Below, in pieces: positions 34,161 to 44,348 of a stretch of DNA of 64,000 nt. The stretch comes from Bordetella genomosp. 10. GTDB taxonomy: Bacteria; Pseudomonadota; Gammaproteobacteria; Burkholderiales; Burkholderiaceae_B. Below the pieces are notes generated by a model. It was given only the letters and a program-made list of their open reading frames with translations, searched no databases and was not told the DNA's origin. Made by a program: the position numbers and the translations under genes. Each line of letters begins with the position of its first letter. Position 1 is the first letter of the stretch. Where the stretch lies: NCBI RefSeq assembly GCF_002261225.1, contig NZ_NEVM01000005.1:2976001-3040000 (forward strand), written 5' to 3'.

Positions 34161-35411
34161 CTACTGCGCCGGCCGCAGCTTGCGGACCTCGTCGTCGGGC
34201 GGCAGGAAGTCCGCGCCGTCCTTGTACTGGTAGTCCACCATCACGCCCTTGCCGTCCTGCACCGCCAGCTTGCCGACGTAGGCGCCCATGGTCGACTGGT
34301 GATCGATGGCGCGGTACTGGATGCGGCCGAAGGGAATATCGACCTGCAAGCCTTCGAAGGCCGGGATCAGCTTGTCCGGCTGCGCGCTGCCGCCGGACTT
34401 CTCCAGGCCGGCGGCCAGCGACTTGATGGCGCTGTAGCCGACCACCGCCCCCAGGCGCGGATAGTCCTTGTAGCGGTCGCGATAGGCCTTGAGGAAGGCC
34501 GTGTGCTCGGGCGTCTGGATGGTCGACCAGGGGTAGCCCGTGACGATCCAGCCCACCGGCGTTTCATCCTTGAGCGGATCGAGGTATTCCGGTTCGCCCG
34601 TCAGCATGCTGACCACGGGCGTGGCCGGGAACAGGCCGCGCGTGGTGCCTTCGCGCACCAGCTTGGTCAGGTCGCCAGCGAACAGGACGTTGAAGATCGC
34701 GTCGGGCTTGGCGTCGGCCAGCGCCTGCGTCACGCTGCCCGCGTCCACCTTGCCCAGGGGCACGGCCTGGTCGCCGACGAATTCCACGTCGGGCTGCGCC
34801 TTCTTCAGCAGCGTCTTGAAGGTGGACACCGCCGACAGGCCGTATTCGTAGTTCGGATAGACGAAGGCCCAGCGCTTCTTGCCCAGCTTGGCCGCCTCCG
34901 GCGCCAGCATGGCGGCCTGCATATAGGTCGAGACGCGCAGGCGGAAGGTGTAGCGGTTGCCGTTCTGCCAGACGATCTTGTCGGTCAGCGGTTCGCTGGC
35001 GAGGAAGAAGATCTTTTTCTGGCGGGCGAAATCCGCCAGCGCCAGGCCGATATTGGACAGGTAGCCGCCCAGCAGCACGTCGACGCGCTCGCGCGATATC
35101 AGTTCCTCGGCGGCGCGCACGGCGTCGCCCGGGTTGGCGTTGTCGTCGCGCGTGAACAACTCCAGCTTCTTGCCGGCCACGCCGCCGGCCGCGTTGACCT
35201 CGTCCACGGCCAACTGCATGCCGTTGCGGTAGGGTTCGAGAAAAGCGGGCTGCGCCTTGTAGCTGTTGACCTCGCCGATGCGCACGGTGATCTGCGCGTG
35301 CGCGGCGCCGGCCGCCAAGGTCCAGGCGGCCGCGGCCACGCACAGCCGTTGCGCGGCGCGCGCAAGGCGGGAGAACGGGGCGGGCTGGGCGAGAGGGTAA
35401 CGCGGATCCAT
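34161..35411 (-). CDS. Amino-acid/amide-type ABC transporter substrate-binding protein (orphan)
   Basis: This 416-residue type-I periplasmic binding protein of the Leu/Ile/Val family has a signal peptide to about 39 (AAHA) and opens QITVRIGEVNSYKAQPAFL. GAAGAGG precedes the ATG. No permease or ATPase gene is adjacent, so it must use a transporter encoded elsewhere or function as a signal receptor. Orphan binding proteins are numerous in Bordetella and relatives. A 15-bp sequence around its stop (34158-34172, GCGCCTACTGCGCCG) is repeated exactly at 34087-34101 downstream. Confidence 0.9.
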   Translation of the reverse strand: MDPRYPLAQPAPFSRLARAAQRLCVAAAAWTLAAGAAHAQITVRIGEVNSYKAQPAFLEPYRNGMQLAVDEVNAAGGVAGKKLELFTRDDNANPGDAVRAAEELISRERVDVLLGGYLSNIGLALADFARQKKIFFLASEPLTDKIVWQNGNRYTFRLRVSTYMQAAMLAPEAAKLGKKRWAFVYPNYEYGLSAVSTFKTLLKKAQPDVEFVGDQAVPLGKVDAGSVTQALADAKPDAIFNVLFAGDLTKLVREGTTRGLFPATPVVSMLTGEPEYLDPLKDETPVGWIVTGYPWSTIQTPEHTAFLKAYRDRYKDYPRLGAVVGYSAIKSLAAGLEKSGGSAQPDKLIPAFEGLQVDIPFGRIQYRAIDHQSTMGAYVGKLAVQDGKGVMVDYQYKDGADFLPPDDEVRKLRPAQ

Positions 35412-35518
35412 GATGCCTCTTCCGGTTGCTGATCGCGTGACTATACCGGAGGGGTCCGCGCGGCGGCAGCCCGGGCAGACCCGTGTGGGGGGATGCCGCT
35501 ATCCGCCGCCGGACGAAG

Positions 35519-36403
35519 TCAGCCGAAGAAGGCCAGCGCCCGTTCGGTCACCGCGTCCGGCACTTCCTCGGCCAGGTAATGCGCGGCGTCCAGGGCCTCG
35601 CCGTCGACCTCGCCGGCCACCGCGCGCCACAAGGCCAGGACGTCGAAGTTGCGTCCCACCGCGCCGCGCGCGCCCCACAGGACACGAACGGGACAGGCCA
35701 GCTTGCGGCCGGCGACGCGGTCGGCGCGGTCGTGCTCCAGGTCCAGCGTGGCGGAGGCGCGATAGTCCTCGCAGATGCCCACGGGCAGGCCCGGCAGCGC
35801 GGCGCAGCGCTCGTATTCGGCCAGGGCGCGCGGGTCGAAGATGGCCAGGCCGCCGGGGCGCCCGCCCATCACGGCGCGCACGTAGAACACCGGGTCGTGG
35901 CCGATCATGGTTTCCGGCATGGGCGCCGGCTGTATCAGCCAGAACCAGTGATAGTAGGCCTGGGCGAAGGCGCGGGTGGTGCCCTGGTACATATCCAGCG
36001 TGGGCGCGATATCCAGCAGCATCATGCGGCCGACGCGCTCGGCGTGGTCCATCGCCAGCCGGTGCGCCACGCGCGCGCCGCGGTCATGCGCCAGCACGTC
36101 GAAGCGCTCATGGCCCAGGGCGCGCATCAGGTTCACCATGTCCCGCGCCATCACGCGCTTGGAATGCGCGGCGTGGTCCGGTGAAGCGGGCGGCTTGTCG
36201 CTGTCGCCATAGCCGCGCAGATCGGCGGCGATGCAGGTGTAGCGCGCGGTCAGCGCCGGCCAGACGCGGTGCCAGATGACGTGCGTCTGCGGATGGCCGT
36301 GCAGCAACAGCAAGGGCGGCCCTTCGCCCGCGACGCGCGCGGCGATATGCATGCCGTCGCCGACGTCCACGCGTTGCAGGGGCAAGTCGAACAGCGCGGT
36401 CAT
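35519..36403 (-). CDS. Alpha/beta hydrolase, fluoroacetate/haloacetate dehalogenase type
   Basis: This 294-residue cytoplasmic hydrolase has the complete residue set of fluoroacetate dehalogenase: nucleophile D107 with carboxylate-binding R108 and R111 (HDRGARVAHR), D131, halide-pocket H152, W153 and Y214, and catalytic H275. HGHPQTHVIWHRV (35-47) and RGYGDSDKP (63-71) also fit. It should cleave the C-X bond of haloacetates to glycolate. Residue conservation supports this strongly, but epoxide hydrolases share the fold. AGGAGA precedes the ATG at 36403. The neighbouring LysR gene reads in the same direction and lies upstream. Confidence 0.85.
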   Translation of the reverse strand: MTALFDLPLQRVDVGDGMHIAARVAGEGPPLLLLHGHPQTHVIWHRVWPALTARYTCIAADLRGYGDSDKPPASPDHAAHSKRVMARDMVNLMRALGHERFDVLAHDRGARVAHRLAMDHAERVGRMMLLDIAPTLDMYQGTTRAFAQAYYHWFWLIQPAPMPETMIGHDPVFYVRAVMGGRPGGLAIFDPRALAEYERCAALPGLPVGICEDYRASATLDLEHDRADRVAGRKLACPVRVLWGARGAVGRNFDVLALWRAVAGEVDGEALDAAHYLAEEVPDAVTERALAFFG

Positions 36404-36437
36404 GATGTCTCCTGGTTCAGTGTGTCCAAGCCGGGGC

Positions 36438-36503
36438 GGCCTGATTGAATGGGCCGATTGAATGGCCTGATCGAACGGCCTGCTTGACTGGCCTGCTCGA
36501 ACG
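36438..36503. repeat. 13-bp degenerate tandem repeat upstream of the dehalogenase gene
   Basis: Five units of consensus GCCTGATTGAATG start near 36438, 36452, 36465, 36478 and 36491. They fill much of the 187-bp spacer between the LysR gene and the hydrolase start. The rest of the spacer shows nothing else. Confidence 0.7.
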
Positions 36504-36590
36504 GCCCGCCTCGGCGGCCGGCTTCGATGCAGCGGCAAGGAAGCCGGCCGACCTCCAACCATAGACAAGGACGCCCCCGCGGCGCAAGCG

Positions 36591-37493
36591 TCATAGACGC
36601 ACGTGCTCGGCCAGGAAATCCAGGAAGGCGCGCACGCGCAGCGGCAGATGGCCGCCCTGGCCGACGAAGACGGCATGCACTTCCTCCCTGTCGCCGGGAT
36701 TGCAGGCCTCCAGCACCGGCGCCAGCCGCCCCGCCTCGATGTCCTCCCGCACCTGGAAGCTCGCCAGGCGCGCCAGCCCCAGGCCGGCCACGGCCAGCCG
36801 GCGCAGGGCTTCGCCGTCGCTGGCCAGGGCGTTGCCGGCCGGCGTCACCAGATGGTCCTCGCCCTCGAAGCGCAGCGGCCAGCCGTTGCCGGCGCGCGCG
36901 TAGTTGAAACCCAGCAGGTTGTGCCCGCGCAGCGCCGCCGGCGAATCGGGCGTGCCGTGGCGCTTCAGGTAGTCCGGCGCGGCGACGATGGTCATGCGCG
37001 TCGCGCCCAGCTTGCGCGCCACCAGGCTGGAGCTTTTCAGCGGCCCCGCGCGCACGGCCACGTCGGTCCGCTGTTCCAGTATGTCCACCACTTCATCGGT
37101 CAGCACGATGTCCAGGCTGACTTCGGGATAACGCGCCAGGAACGCCGGCGCCAGCGGCAGCAGGAAACAATGGCCGAAAGGCACGTTCGCATTCACCCGC
37201 AGGCGGCCGCGCGGCGCGCCGTGGGCGCCGGCGCAGCGTTCGGCCTCGTCCAGATCGGCCAGCACCCGCACGCCGCGCTCGTAGAAGGCGCAGCCTTCGG
37301 CGGTCAGTTGCAACTGGCGGGTGGAGCGGTTGACCAGGCGCGCGCCCAGGCGCCGCTCCAGCCGCGCGACCAGCTTGCTCACGGCGGACGGGGTCATGTC
37401 CAGCGCGCGGGCCGCGGCGGAAAAACCGCCGAGGTCGATGACGCGCACGAAAACCTCCAATTCACCGGCGCGATTGACGTCGAGACGGGCCAT
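36591..37493 (-). CDS. LysR-family transcriptional regulator
   Basis: This 300-residue regulator has an N-terminal helix-turn-helix around residues 17-38 (GGFSAAARALDMTPSAVSKL) and an effector domain (LRVNANVPFGHCFLLPLAPAF, DVAVRAGPL) of the CrgA/PA0877-like subgroup. It is divergent from the SGNH hydrolase (113 bp apart) and upstream of the dehalogenase-like gene, so either could be its target. The inducer is unknown. Confidence 0.9.
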   Translation of the reverse strand: MARLDVNRAGELEVFVRVIDLGGFSAAARALDMTPSAVSKLVARLERRLGARLVNRSTRQLQLTAEGCAFYERGVRVLADLDEAERCAGAHGAPRGRLRVNANVPFGHCFLLPLAPAFLARYPEVSLDIVLTDEVVDILEQRTDVAVRAGPLKSSSLVARKLGATRMTIVAAPDYLKRHGTPDSPAALRGHNLLGFNYARAGNGWPLRFEGEDHLVTPAGNALASDGEALRRLAVAGLGLARLASFQVREDIEAGRLAPVLEACNPGDREEVHAVFVGQGGHLPLRVRAFLDFLAEHVRL

Positions 37494-39114
37494 GCGGGTT
37501 TCCTTTGTGAATTCGGCTCATGAGTGTTGATCGCGCCGCCAGTCTATGCCGAAAGCGTCCTTGAATTCATCATTGGCCCCGTTATTGACCTTGAATTCAC
37601 GAATCCATGACGCTGAAAACACCGCGGCGCGGCAGGCCGCCTCTTCCTGTCCACCGCCATCAGGTCGCCGCCGGACGCGGCCCGGCGCGCCTTTCCCGGC
37701 ATGCCCTGGCCGCGGCCGCCCTGGGCATGGCCATGGCGTCAGCTTCGGGCCACGCCCAGGGCGGGGAAAGAGTGCCGGCGTGGCTCGCCACCTGGACCGC
37801 CAGCCCGCAACCGGTATGGGGACCGGACTTCCTGTTTCCCACCAACGTGCCTGCCGTGCTGGCGGGCCAGACCGTGCGCCAGGTGGCGCGCGTCAGCCTG
37901 GGCGGGCGCCGGCTGCGCCTCGTCCTTTCCAACGCCTACGGCAAGCAACCTGTCGTCGTGGGCCGCGGCAGCGTGGCGCTTGCGGGCACCCATGGGAGCC
38001 TCGTGCCCGGCAGCCTGCGCGCCGTGACCTATGGCGGCAAGTCCAGCGCGGTCATCGCGCCGGGCGCGCCGCTGCTCAGCGATCCCATCGACCTGCCGCT
38101 GCCCGCGCTGGCGCGCGTGACCGTCAGCCTGTACCTGCCGCAAGCCACGCCGGCCGCCACCTTCCACTGGGACGGCCGCGCGACTGCCTGGATCGCGGCC
38201 GGCGACCAGACCGGCGCGGCGCGCCTGGACCCCGCGGCCCAGGCCACGACCGCGCGGCTGTTGTTATCCGGTATCGAAGTGGAGCAGGACGTGGAACGGG
38301 ACGGGAAGCCGGCCTCGGCGCGGGCCTTGCCGCAACGGTCGATGCCGGGGCCACCCACGACACGGCCGGGCGCCGCGTCTCCCATGACGGCCGGCGTCGG
38401 CGCTGCGGCGGACCTCGGCATGAACGGCATCGACGTGCAAGGCTTCCGTACGGCCGGCGTCGTGGCGGCCATCGGCGATTCCATCACCGACGGCGCCGCC
38501 GCCACGCTGGATGCCGACACCCGCTGGCCGGACTTCCTCGCCGAAGCCCTGGCGCCGCGCGGCATGGCGGTGATCAACGCCGGCATCTCCGGCGCGCGCC
38601 TGCTGTCCGACGGCATGGGCGTCAACGCCCTGGCCCGGCTGGACCGCGACGTCCTGTCGCAGCCGGGCGTGAGCGCGGTCGTCACGCTGCTGGGCATCAA
38701 CGACATCAGTTGGCCCGGCACGGCCTTCGAGCCCGACCGCGCCGCGCGGCCTTCGCTGCAAGCGCTGATCGCGGGCTACGAGCAACTGATCGCGCGCGCC
38801 CATGCGCGAGGCGTGCGCGTGATCGGCGCCACCTTGCCGCCGTTCGAGGGCGCGCTGCCCGGCACGCCCCTGGCGGATTACTACCAGCCGGAAAAGGATG
38901 CCCTGCGCCAGGCCCTGAACGCGTGGATACGCGGCAGCCGCGCCTTCGACGCCGTGGCCGACGTCGATGCCGCGCTACGCGATCCCGCACATCCGGCGCG
39001 CCTGGCGCCGCGCTTCGACTCCGGCGACCACCTGCATCCGGGCGACGCCGGCAACCGGAAGATGGCCGAGGTCATATTGCCCGCGGTGCTGGACCGCGGG
39101 ACCTTGCACGGCGA

Positions 39115-40278
<1,164 letters not shown>

Positions 40279-40546
40279 GGCAGGTCCTTCTGACATTAAT
40301 ACCGGCATGGGCCGGCAAGATTGTTCATCGGCGCGTTGCACCTGAAATCGCAATCTCGAAAGGGACCTCGATCGGGCGCGACGCTTTAGCGGATTTTGCC
40401 CGGCCGGCCGCAAGGCCTGCCGCGCGTCGCCCCGCAAGTTGTCGGTTAACTCGGCGACCCGGCGATTTTAAGCGAAAATGGCGGTTCCCGCTGCCGCGCC
40501 TCCCTGCCCATCCGTCCCACCCGTCCTTGCCGCCCGCCTTTCCCGC

Positions 40547-41413
40547 ATGTTGATCGTTGTCTTCTTTCGTCTGCTGGCCTGCCTGCCGCTGACCCTCCTG
40601 CAAGGTCTGGGGCGGCTCTGCGGACGGCTGGCCTATGCCCTCCCCGGCCGTTTCCGCGACCGCCTGCGCGCGAACGCGGCCCAGGCGGGCTATACGGATG
40701 CCGCCTTCGCGCGCGCGTCCGCCGGCGAAATCGGCGCCATGATGCTGGAGCAGCCCAAGATCTGGTTCCGCCCGGAGGACTGCTTGGCGCGCACCGTCAC
40801 CGACGAGTGGACCGTGGCCGAGGCCGCCCTGGCCGAACAACGCGGCGTCATTTTCCTGACGCCCCATCTGGGCGGCTTTGAAATCAACGCGCGCTATCTG
40901 GCCAAGCGCATGCCGCTGACGGTGATGTTCCGCCCGCCGCGCCAGGCGGCGCTGGCGCCGCTGCTGGAACGGGCGCGCAATACGGCCGAGTTGCGCGCCG
41001 TGCCGGCCACCATGCAGGGGGTGCGCGAATTCGTCCGCACCCTGCGCAAGCAACAGGCCATCGGCCTGCTGCCCGACCAGGCCCCGGGCGCCGGCGAAGG
41101 CGTGTGGGCGCCCTTCTTCGGCCGCATGGCTTACACCATTACCCTGCCGGGCAAACTGGCCGCGCCGCACGACGTGCCCATCGTCCTGATGGCCAGCGAA
41201 CGGCTGCCCCGCGGCCGCGGCTGGCGCATCCATCTCATGCGCGTGCCCGCGCCGCTGCCCGAGACGCCGCAGGAACAGGCCGCCCTGATCAACGCCGCCA
41301 TGGAAACCCTGATCCGCCGTTTCCCCCGGCAATATCTCTGGAGCTACAACCGCTACAAGACGCGCGGCGCGCTGCCCCCCGACGCCGTCGCGGGCCAGGA
41401 GTCCGCGCCATGA
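40547..41413 (+). CDS. lpxL: Lipid A biosynthesis acyltransferase 1 (LpxL/HtrB family)
   Basis: This inner-membrane enzyme adds a secondary acyl chain to lipid A. From the ATG at 40547 it has 288 residues: an N-terminal membrane anchor (LIVVFFRLLACLPLTLLQGL), then the catalytic HX4E motif H107-LGGF-E112 in TPHLGGFE, and DQAPGAGEGVWAPFFG. An upstream in-frame ATG at 40478 would add 23 residues, and neither start has a good Shine-Dalgarno. It overlaps the second acyltransferase by ATGA if that gene starts at 41410. Bordetella pertussis also has two adjacent lpxL genes with different chain and position specificity. Which specificity this copy has is not visible. Confidence 0.9.
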   Translation: MLIVVFFRLLACLPLTLLQGLGRLCGRLAYALPGRFRDRLRANAAQAGYTDAAFARASAGEIGAMMLEQPKIWFRPEDCLARTVTDEWTVAEAALAEQRGVIFLTPHLGGFEINARYLAKRMPLTVMFRPPRQAALAPLLERARNTAELRAVPATMQGVREFVRTLRKQQAIGLLPDQAPGAGEGVWAPFFGRMAYTITLPGKLAAPHDVPIVLMASERLPRGRGWRIHLMRVPAPLPETPQEQAALINAAMETLIRRFPRQYLWSYNRYKTRGALPPDAVAGQESAP

Positions 41414-41570
41414 GCGCGCCGGGCCGCCCCAAGCGCGAATCCTCCCCCGGGGAGGAAGTCGCGCAGCGACAGGAGGGCACACCAATTAACGCGCCGGGCC
41501 GCCCCGAGCGCGAATCCTCCCTCGGGGAGGAGGTCGCGCAGCGACAGGAGGGTAGTCCAGTGAGCGCGCC
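41410..41570 (+). repeat. 75-bp element duplicated in tandem at the 5' end of the second lpxL gene
   Basis: Two copies (41410-41484 and 41485-41559) and the first 11 bp of a third unit are present with an exact 75-bp period. Each copy contains the GC-rich core CGCCGGGCCGCCCC shared with the 81-bp dispersed elements, a CTCCCCCGGGGAG-type palindrome, and an AGGAGGG. The frame stays open, encoding APGRP(K/E)RESS(P/L)GEEVAQRQEG twice. Unit boundaries carry ATG, ATT and GTG respectively. Confidence 0.9.
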
Positions 41571-42504
41571 GCAGGACAAGGCGCAGACCGCCGCGCCCGC
41601 GCCCCGGGCCGGCAAACCCGGCCTCAAGCGCCGGGCGCTGGAAGCGCTGTTCCGCTGGTTCGGCAGCGTCAGCCCCGCCACCCGCCAGCGCCTGGGCGCC
41701 GGGCTGACCTGGCTGACGCTGCGCTGCGCGCGCCGCCGCCAGCGCATCGTGCGCATCAACCTGCGGCTCTGCTTCCCCCACGAAAGCGAGGCCACGCGCG
41801 AACGCTGGCTGCGCGAGCACTTCCGCGCGCTGTGCCAGTCGCTGATCGACCGCGGCGTGCTCTGGTACGGCAGCCGCGCGGCCATCGAGGAAATGGTCAG
41901 CGTCACGCGCGATCCCGAATTCCAGCGCCGCGTGGACGCCGGCGAACCCCTGCTCCTGCTGGCGCCGCACTTCATCGGCCTGGACGTCGCCGCCACCCGG
42001 CTGACGATGGACGCGCCCACCGGGGCCACCATGTACACGCCGCAGCGCGATCCGGACGTCGACGCCATCGTGGCGGCCGGCCGCACCCGCTTCAACGACG
42101 TCCACCTGGTCAGCCGGCGCGACGGGGTGCGCGGGCTGATCCGCCATATCCGCGAATCGCGCCCGGTCTATTACCTGCCGGACATGGACTTCGGCCGCGA
42201 CGGCGCCATCTTCGTGCCCTTCTTCGGCGTCATGGCGGCCACCGTGCCGGCCACCGCGCAGATCGCCCGCAAATGGCAACTGCCGGTCTTCCCGGTGCTG
42301 GAGCATTGGGACCCGGCCACCGGCCATTACCACGTGGAAGTGCTGCCGGCCCTGGCCGATTTCCCCGGCGGCGACACCGTGGAGGCCGCGACCGCGCGCC
42401 TGAACCGCGAGCTGGAGGGCTGGGTGATGCGCTGCCCCAGCCAGTATTACTGGGTGCACCGCCGTTTCAAGACCCGTCCGCCGGGCGAAGCCAAGTTCTA
42501 CTAG
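41560..42504 (+). CDS. lpxL: Lipid A biosynthesis acyltransferase 2 (LpxL/HtrB family)
   Basis: This second secondary-acyl transferase of lipid A is paralogous to its neighbour. From the GTG at 41560 it is 314 residues, the usual family size, and AGGAGGG (41545-41552) is well placed. The catalytic HX4D is H137-FIGL-D142 in [11 protein letters not shown], with [20 protein letters not shown] following. Alternatively, translation could begin at the ATG at 41410, overlapping the first gene (ATGA) and adding 50 residues made by the 75-bp repeat, giving 364 residues. The repeat-derived segment is unlike the family. Both starts may be used. Confidence 0.88.
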   Translation: MSAPQDKAQTAAPAPRAGKPGLKRRALEALFRWFGSVSPATRQRLGAGLTWLTLRCARRRQRIVRINLRLCFPHESEATRERWLREHFRALCQSLIDRGVLWYGSRAAIEEMVSVTRDPEFQRRVDAGEPLLLLAPHFIGLDVAATRLTMDAPTGATMYTPQRDPDVDAIVAAGRTRFNDVHLVSRRDGVRGLIRHIRESRPVYYLPDMDFGRDGAIFVPFFGVMAATVPATAQIARKWQLPVFPVLEHWDPATGHYHVEVLPALADFPGGDTVEAATARLNRELEGWVMRCPSQYYWVHRRFKTRPPGEAKFY

Positions 42505-42509
42505 CGACC

Positions 42510-42577
42510 CGAAGGAACACGACCCGGCCACGGCCGGGCACGGAGCGACGCGGCGTCCTTGGACGCGAAGGAACACG
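42510..42577 (+). repeat. Direct repeat in the lpxL-dapF spacer
   Basis: CGAAGGAACACG occurs at 42510-42521 and 42566-42577, 56 bp apart, with a CCCGGCC/GGCCGGG palindrome between. The 128-bp spacer contains no gene. Confidence 0.6.
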
Positions 42578-42632
42578 GCGCCATCCGCCCGTCCCGGCAA
42601 GTCCGGCTCCCTCGCGGCGGGATTGGAGGATA

Positions 42633-43559
42633 ATGGCCCGCATGAACTGGAACTTCACCAAAATGCACGGCGCCGGCAACGACTTCGTCGTGCTCGACGG
42701 CGTGCGCCAAACCATCGAAATGACGCCCGAGCGCGCGCGCGCGCTCGGCGATCGCCATTTCGGCATCGGCGCGGACCAGATACTGCTGGTCGAGCCGGCC
42801 TCCTCGCCGGCCGCCGATTTCCGCTACCGCATCTTCAATTCGGACGGCGGCGAGGTCGAACATTGCGGCAACGGCGCGCGCTGCTTCGTCCGCTTCGTGC
42901 ACGAGACCGGCCTGTCCGACCGCAATCCCCTGCGCGCGGAAATCGCCACCGGCATCATCGTGCTGGACGAGGGCGACGACGAACAGGTCACCGTCGAAAT
43001 GGGCAGCACCCGCTTCGATCCGGCGGCCCTGCCCTTCGACGCCGCCGGCCTGGCCACGCGGACGGAAGGCGCCGACACGCTCTATACCCTGCCCCTGCGC
43101 GCCACGGCCCCGGCGCCGGCCGCCGGCTGTGACGACGTGCCGGCCACGGTCGAAATCTCGGCCGTCGCCATTTCCAATCCGCACGCGGTGCAGGTCGTCG
43201 ACGACGTCGACCGCGCGCCGGTCGAACGCATCGGGCCGCTGGTCGAATCGCATCCGCGCTTCGCGCGCCGCGTCAACGCCGGCTTCATGCAGATCGTCGA
43301 CCGCAACACTATCCGCCTGCGCGTCTACGAACGCGGCGCCGGGGAAACCCTGGCCTGCGGCACGGGCGCCTGCGCGGCGGTGGCGGCCGGCATCCGCCGC
43401 GGCCTACTCGATACGCCGGTGCGCGTGCACGCGCGCGGCGGCCGATTGACGGTGGACTGGGACGGTTCCTCGCTACGCATGACCGGCCCGGCCACCTCGG
43501 TCTACACCGGCCAGATCGACATCGACCAGCTCGTTTTTTCCATGGCATTGAATCGCTGA
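42633..43559 (+). CDS. dapF: Diaminopimelate epimerase
   Basis: DapF interconverts LL- and meso-diaminopimelate for lysine and peptidoglycan synthesis. It has 308 residues from the ATG at 42633 (GGAGGA just upstream) or 305 from 42642 ([15 protein letters not shown], the family start). The two catalytic cysteines are C78 (EHCGNGARC) and C242 (ACGTGACAA), both conserved. One base separates its stop from the DUF484 gene, and xerC follows, the common proteobacterial dapF-DUF484-xerC order. Confidence 0.96.
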   Translation: MARMNWNFTKMHGAGNDFVVLDGVRQTIEMTPERARALGDRHFGIGADQILLVEPASSPAADFRYRIFNSDGGEVEHCGNGARCFVRFVHETGLSDRNPLRAEIATGIIVLDEGDDEQVTVEMGSTRFDPAALPFDAAGLATRTEGADTLYTLPLRATAPAPAAGCDDVPATVEISAVAISNPHAVQVVDDVDRAPVERIGPLVESHPRFARRVNAGFMQIVDRNTIRLRVYERGAGETLACGTGACAAVAAGIRRGLLDTPVRVHARGGRLTVDWDGSSLRMTGPATSVYTGQIDIDQLVFSMALNR

Positions 43560-43560
43560 C

Positions 43561-44226
43561 ATGACCGACACGACCCTTAGCGCCGACCAGGTTGCCGACT
43601 TCCTGAGCGAGAACCCCGAGTTCTTCACCGCGCACGCCGACCTGTTCTCCACCCTGCAAGTGCCCCATCCGCACGGCGGGCGCACGATTTCGCTGGGCGA
43701 GCGGCAGATATTCACGCTGCGCGAACGCATCCGCGAATTCGAATGGCGGCTCAACGAACTCGTCAGCAACGCCAGCTTCAACGAGAGCATCAGCACCAAG
43801 CTCACGCAATGGTGCTGCCGCCTGCTGGCCGAAGCGGAAATCCAGCGCCTGCCCGGCGAAATCGCCCTGGGCCTGGCGCAGCAGTTCGACCTCAACGAAG
43901 TCGGCCTGCGCCTGTGGCGCCTGGCGCAATTGCCGGAGACCGGCTACGGCGCGCCGGTGCCGGAGGACGTGCGCACGTTCACCGACAGCCTGAAAGTGCC
44001 GTATTGCGGCACCGACACGGCTTTCGAGGCGGTCAAGTGGCTCTCCGCCACGCCGCGTTCGCTGGCGCTGGTTCCGCTGCGCCCCGCGCCCGGGGAACCC
44101 AGCATCGGCCTGCTGGTGCTGGGCTCGGACGATCCCGAACGCTTCGCGCCGGAGAAGGGTACGACCTTCCTGGAAACCGTCGGCAGCCTGGCCTCCGCCA
44201 CGCTGCATCGCTTGGCCGAGGCGTAG
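43561..44226 (+). CDS. DUF484 family protein
   Basis: This 221-residue cytoplasmic protein has an N-terminal helical segment (VADFLSENPEFFTAHADLF, the family hallmark) and a GAF-like domain behind it. The function is unknown. The gene is conserved between dapF and xerC across proteobacteria and is presumably cotranscribed with dapF here (spacing one base). The spacing to xerC is larger (122 bp) and contains a large inverted repeat. Confidence 0.9.
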   Translation: MTDTTLSADQVADFLSENPEFFTAHADLFSTLQVPHPHGGRTISLGERQIFTLRERIREFEWRLNELVSNASFNESISTKLTQWCCRLLAEAEIQRLPGEIALGLAQQFDLNEVGLRLWRLAQLPETGYGAPVPEDVRTFTDSLKVPYCGTDTAFEAVKWLSATPRSLALVPLRPAPGEPSIGLLVLGSDDPERFAPEKGTTFLETVGSLASATLHRLAEA

Positions 44227-44237
44227 TGCCGTGTCCC

Positions 44238-44321
44238 GGAAATTCGCGCTCATGAAATCGCGTCTTCGCACGGACGCGTCGATTTCATCGCGGGCGCGAA
44301 CTTCCCCGGCGTGACGCCGGG
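44238..44321. other. Large composite inverted repeat between DUF484 and xerC
   Basis: Outer arms GGAAATTCGCGC (44238-44249) and GCGCGAACTTCC (44294-44305) match with one mismatched pair. The inner arms ATGAAATCG and CGATTTCAT pair perfectly, and CGTC/GACG can close further. A second hairpin CCCGGC-GTGAC-GCCGGG (44305-44321) follows. The structure ends 28 bp before xerC. No T-run follows, so simple termination is unlikely. Confidence 0.7.
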
Positions 44322-44348
44322 ACGCGGAAACGGACGGAGACAGGGACC

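Noticed and set aside
40279..40546. SAM riboswitch upstream of metK
   Set aside because: No SAM-I, SAM-II or SAM-IV/V-like conserved core could be recognised in this spacer.
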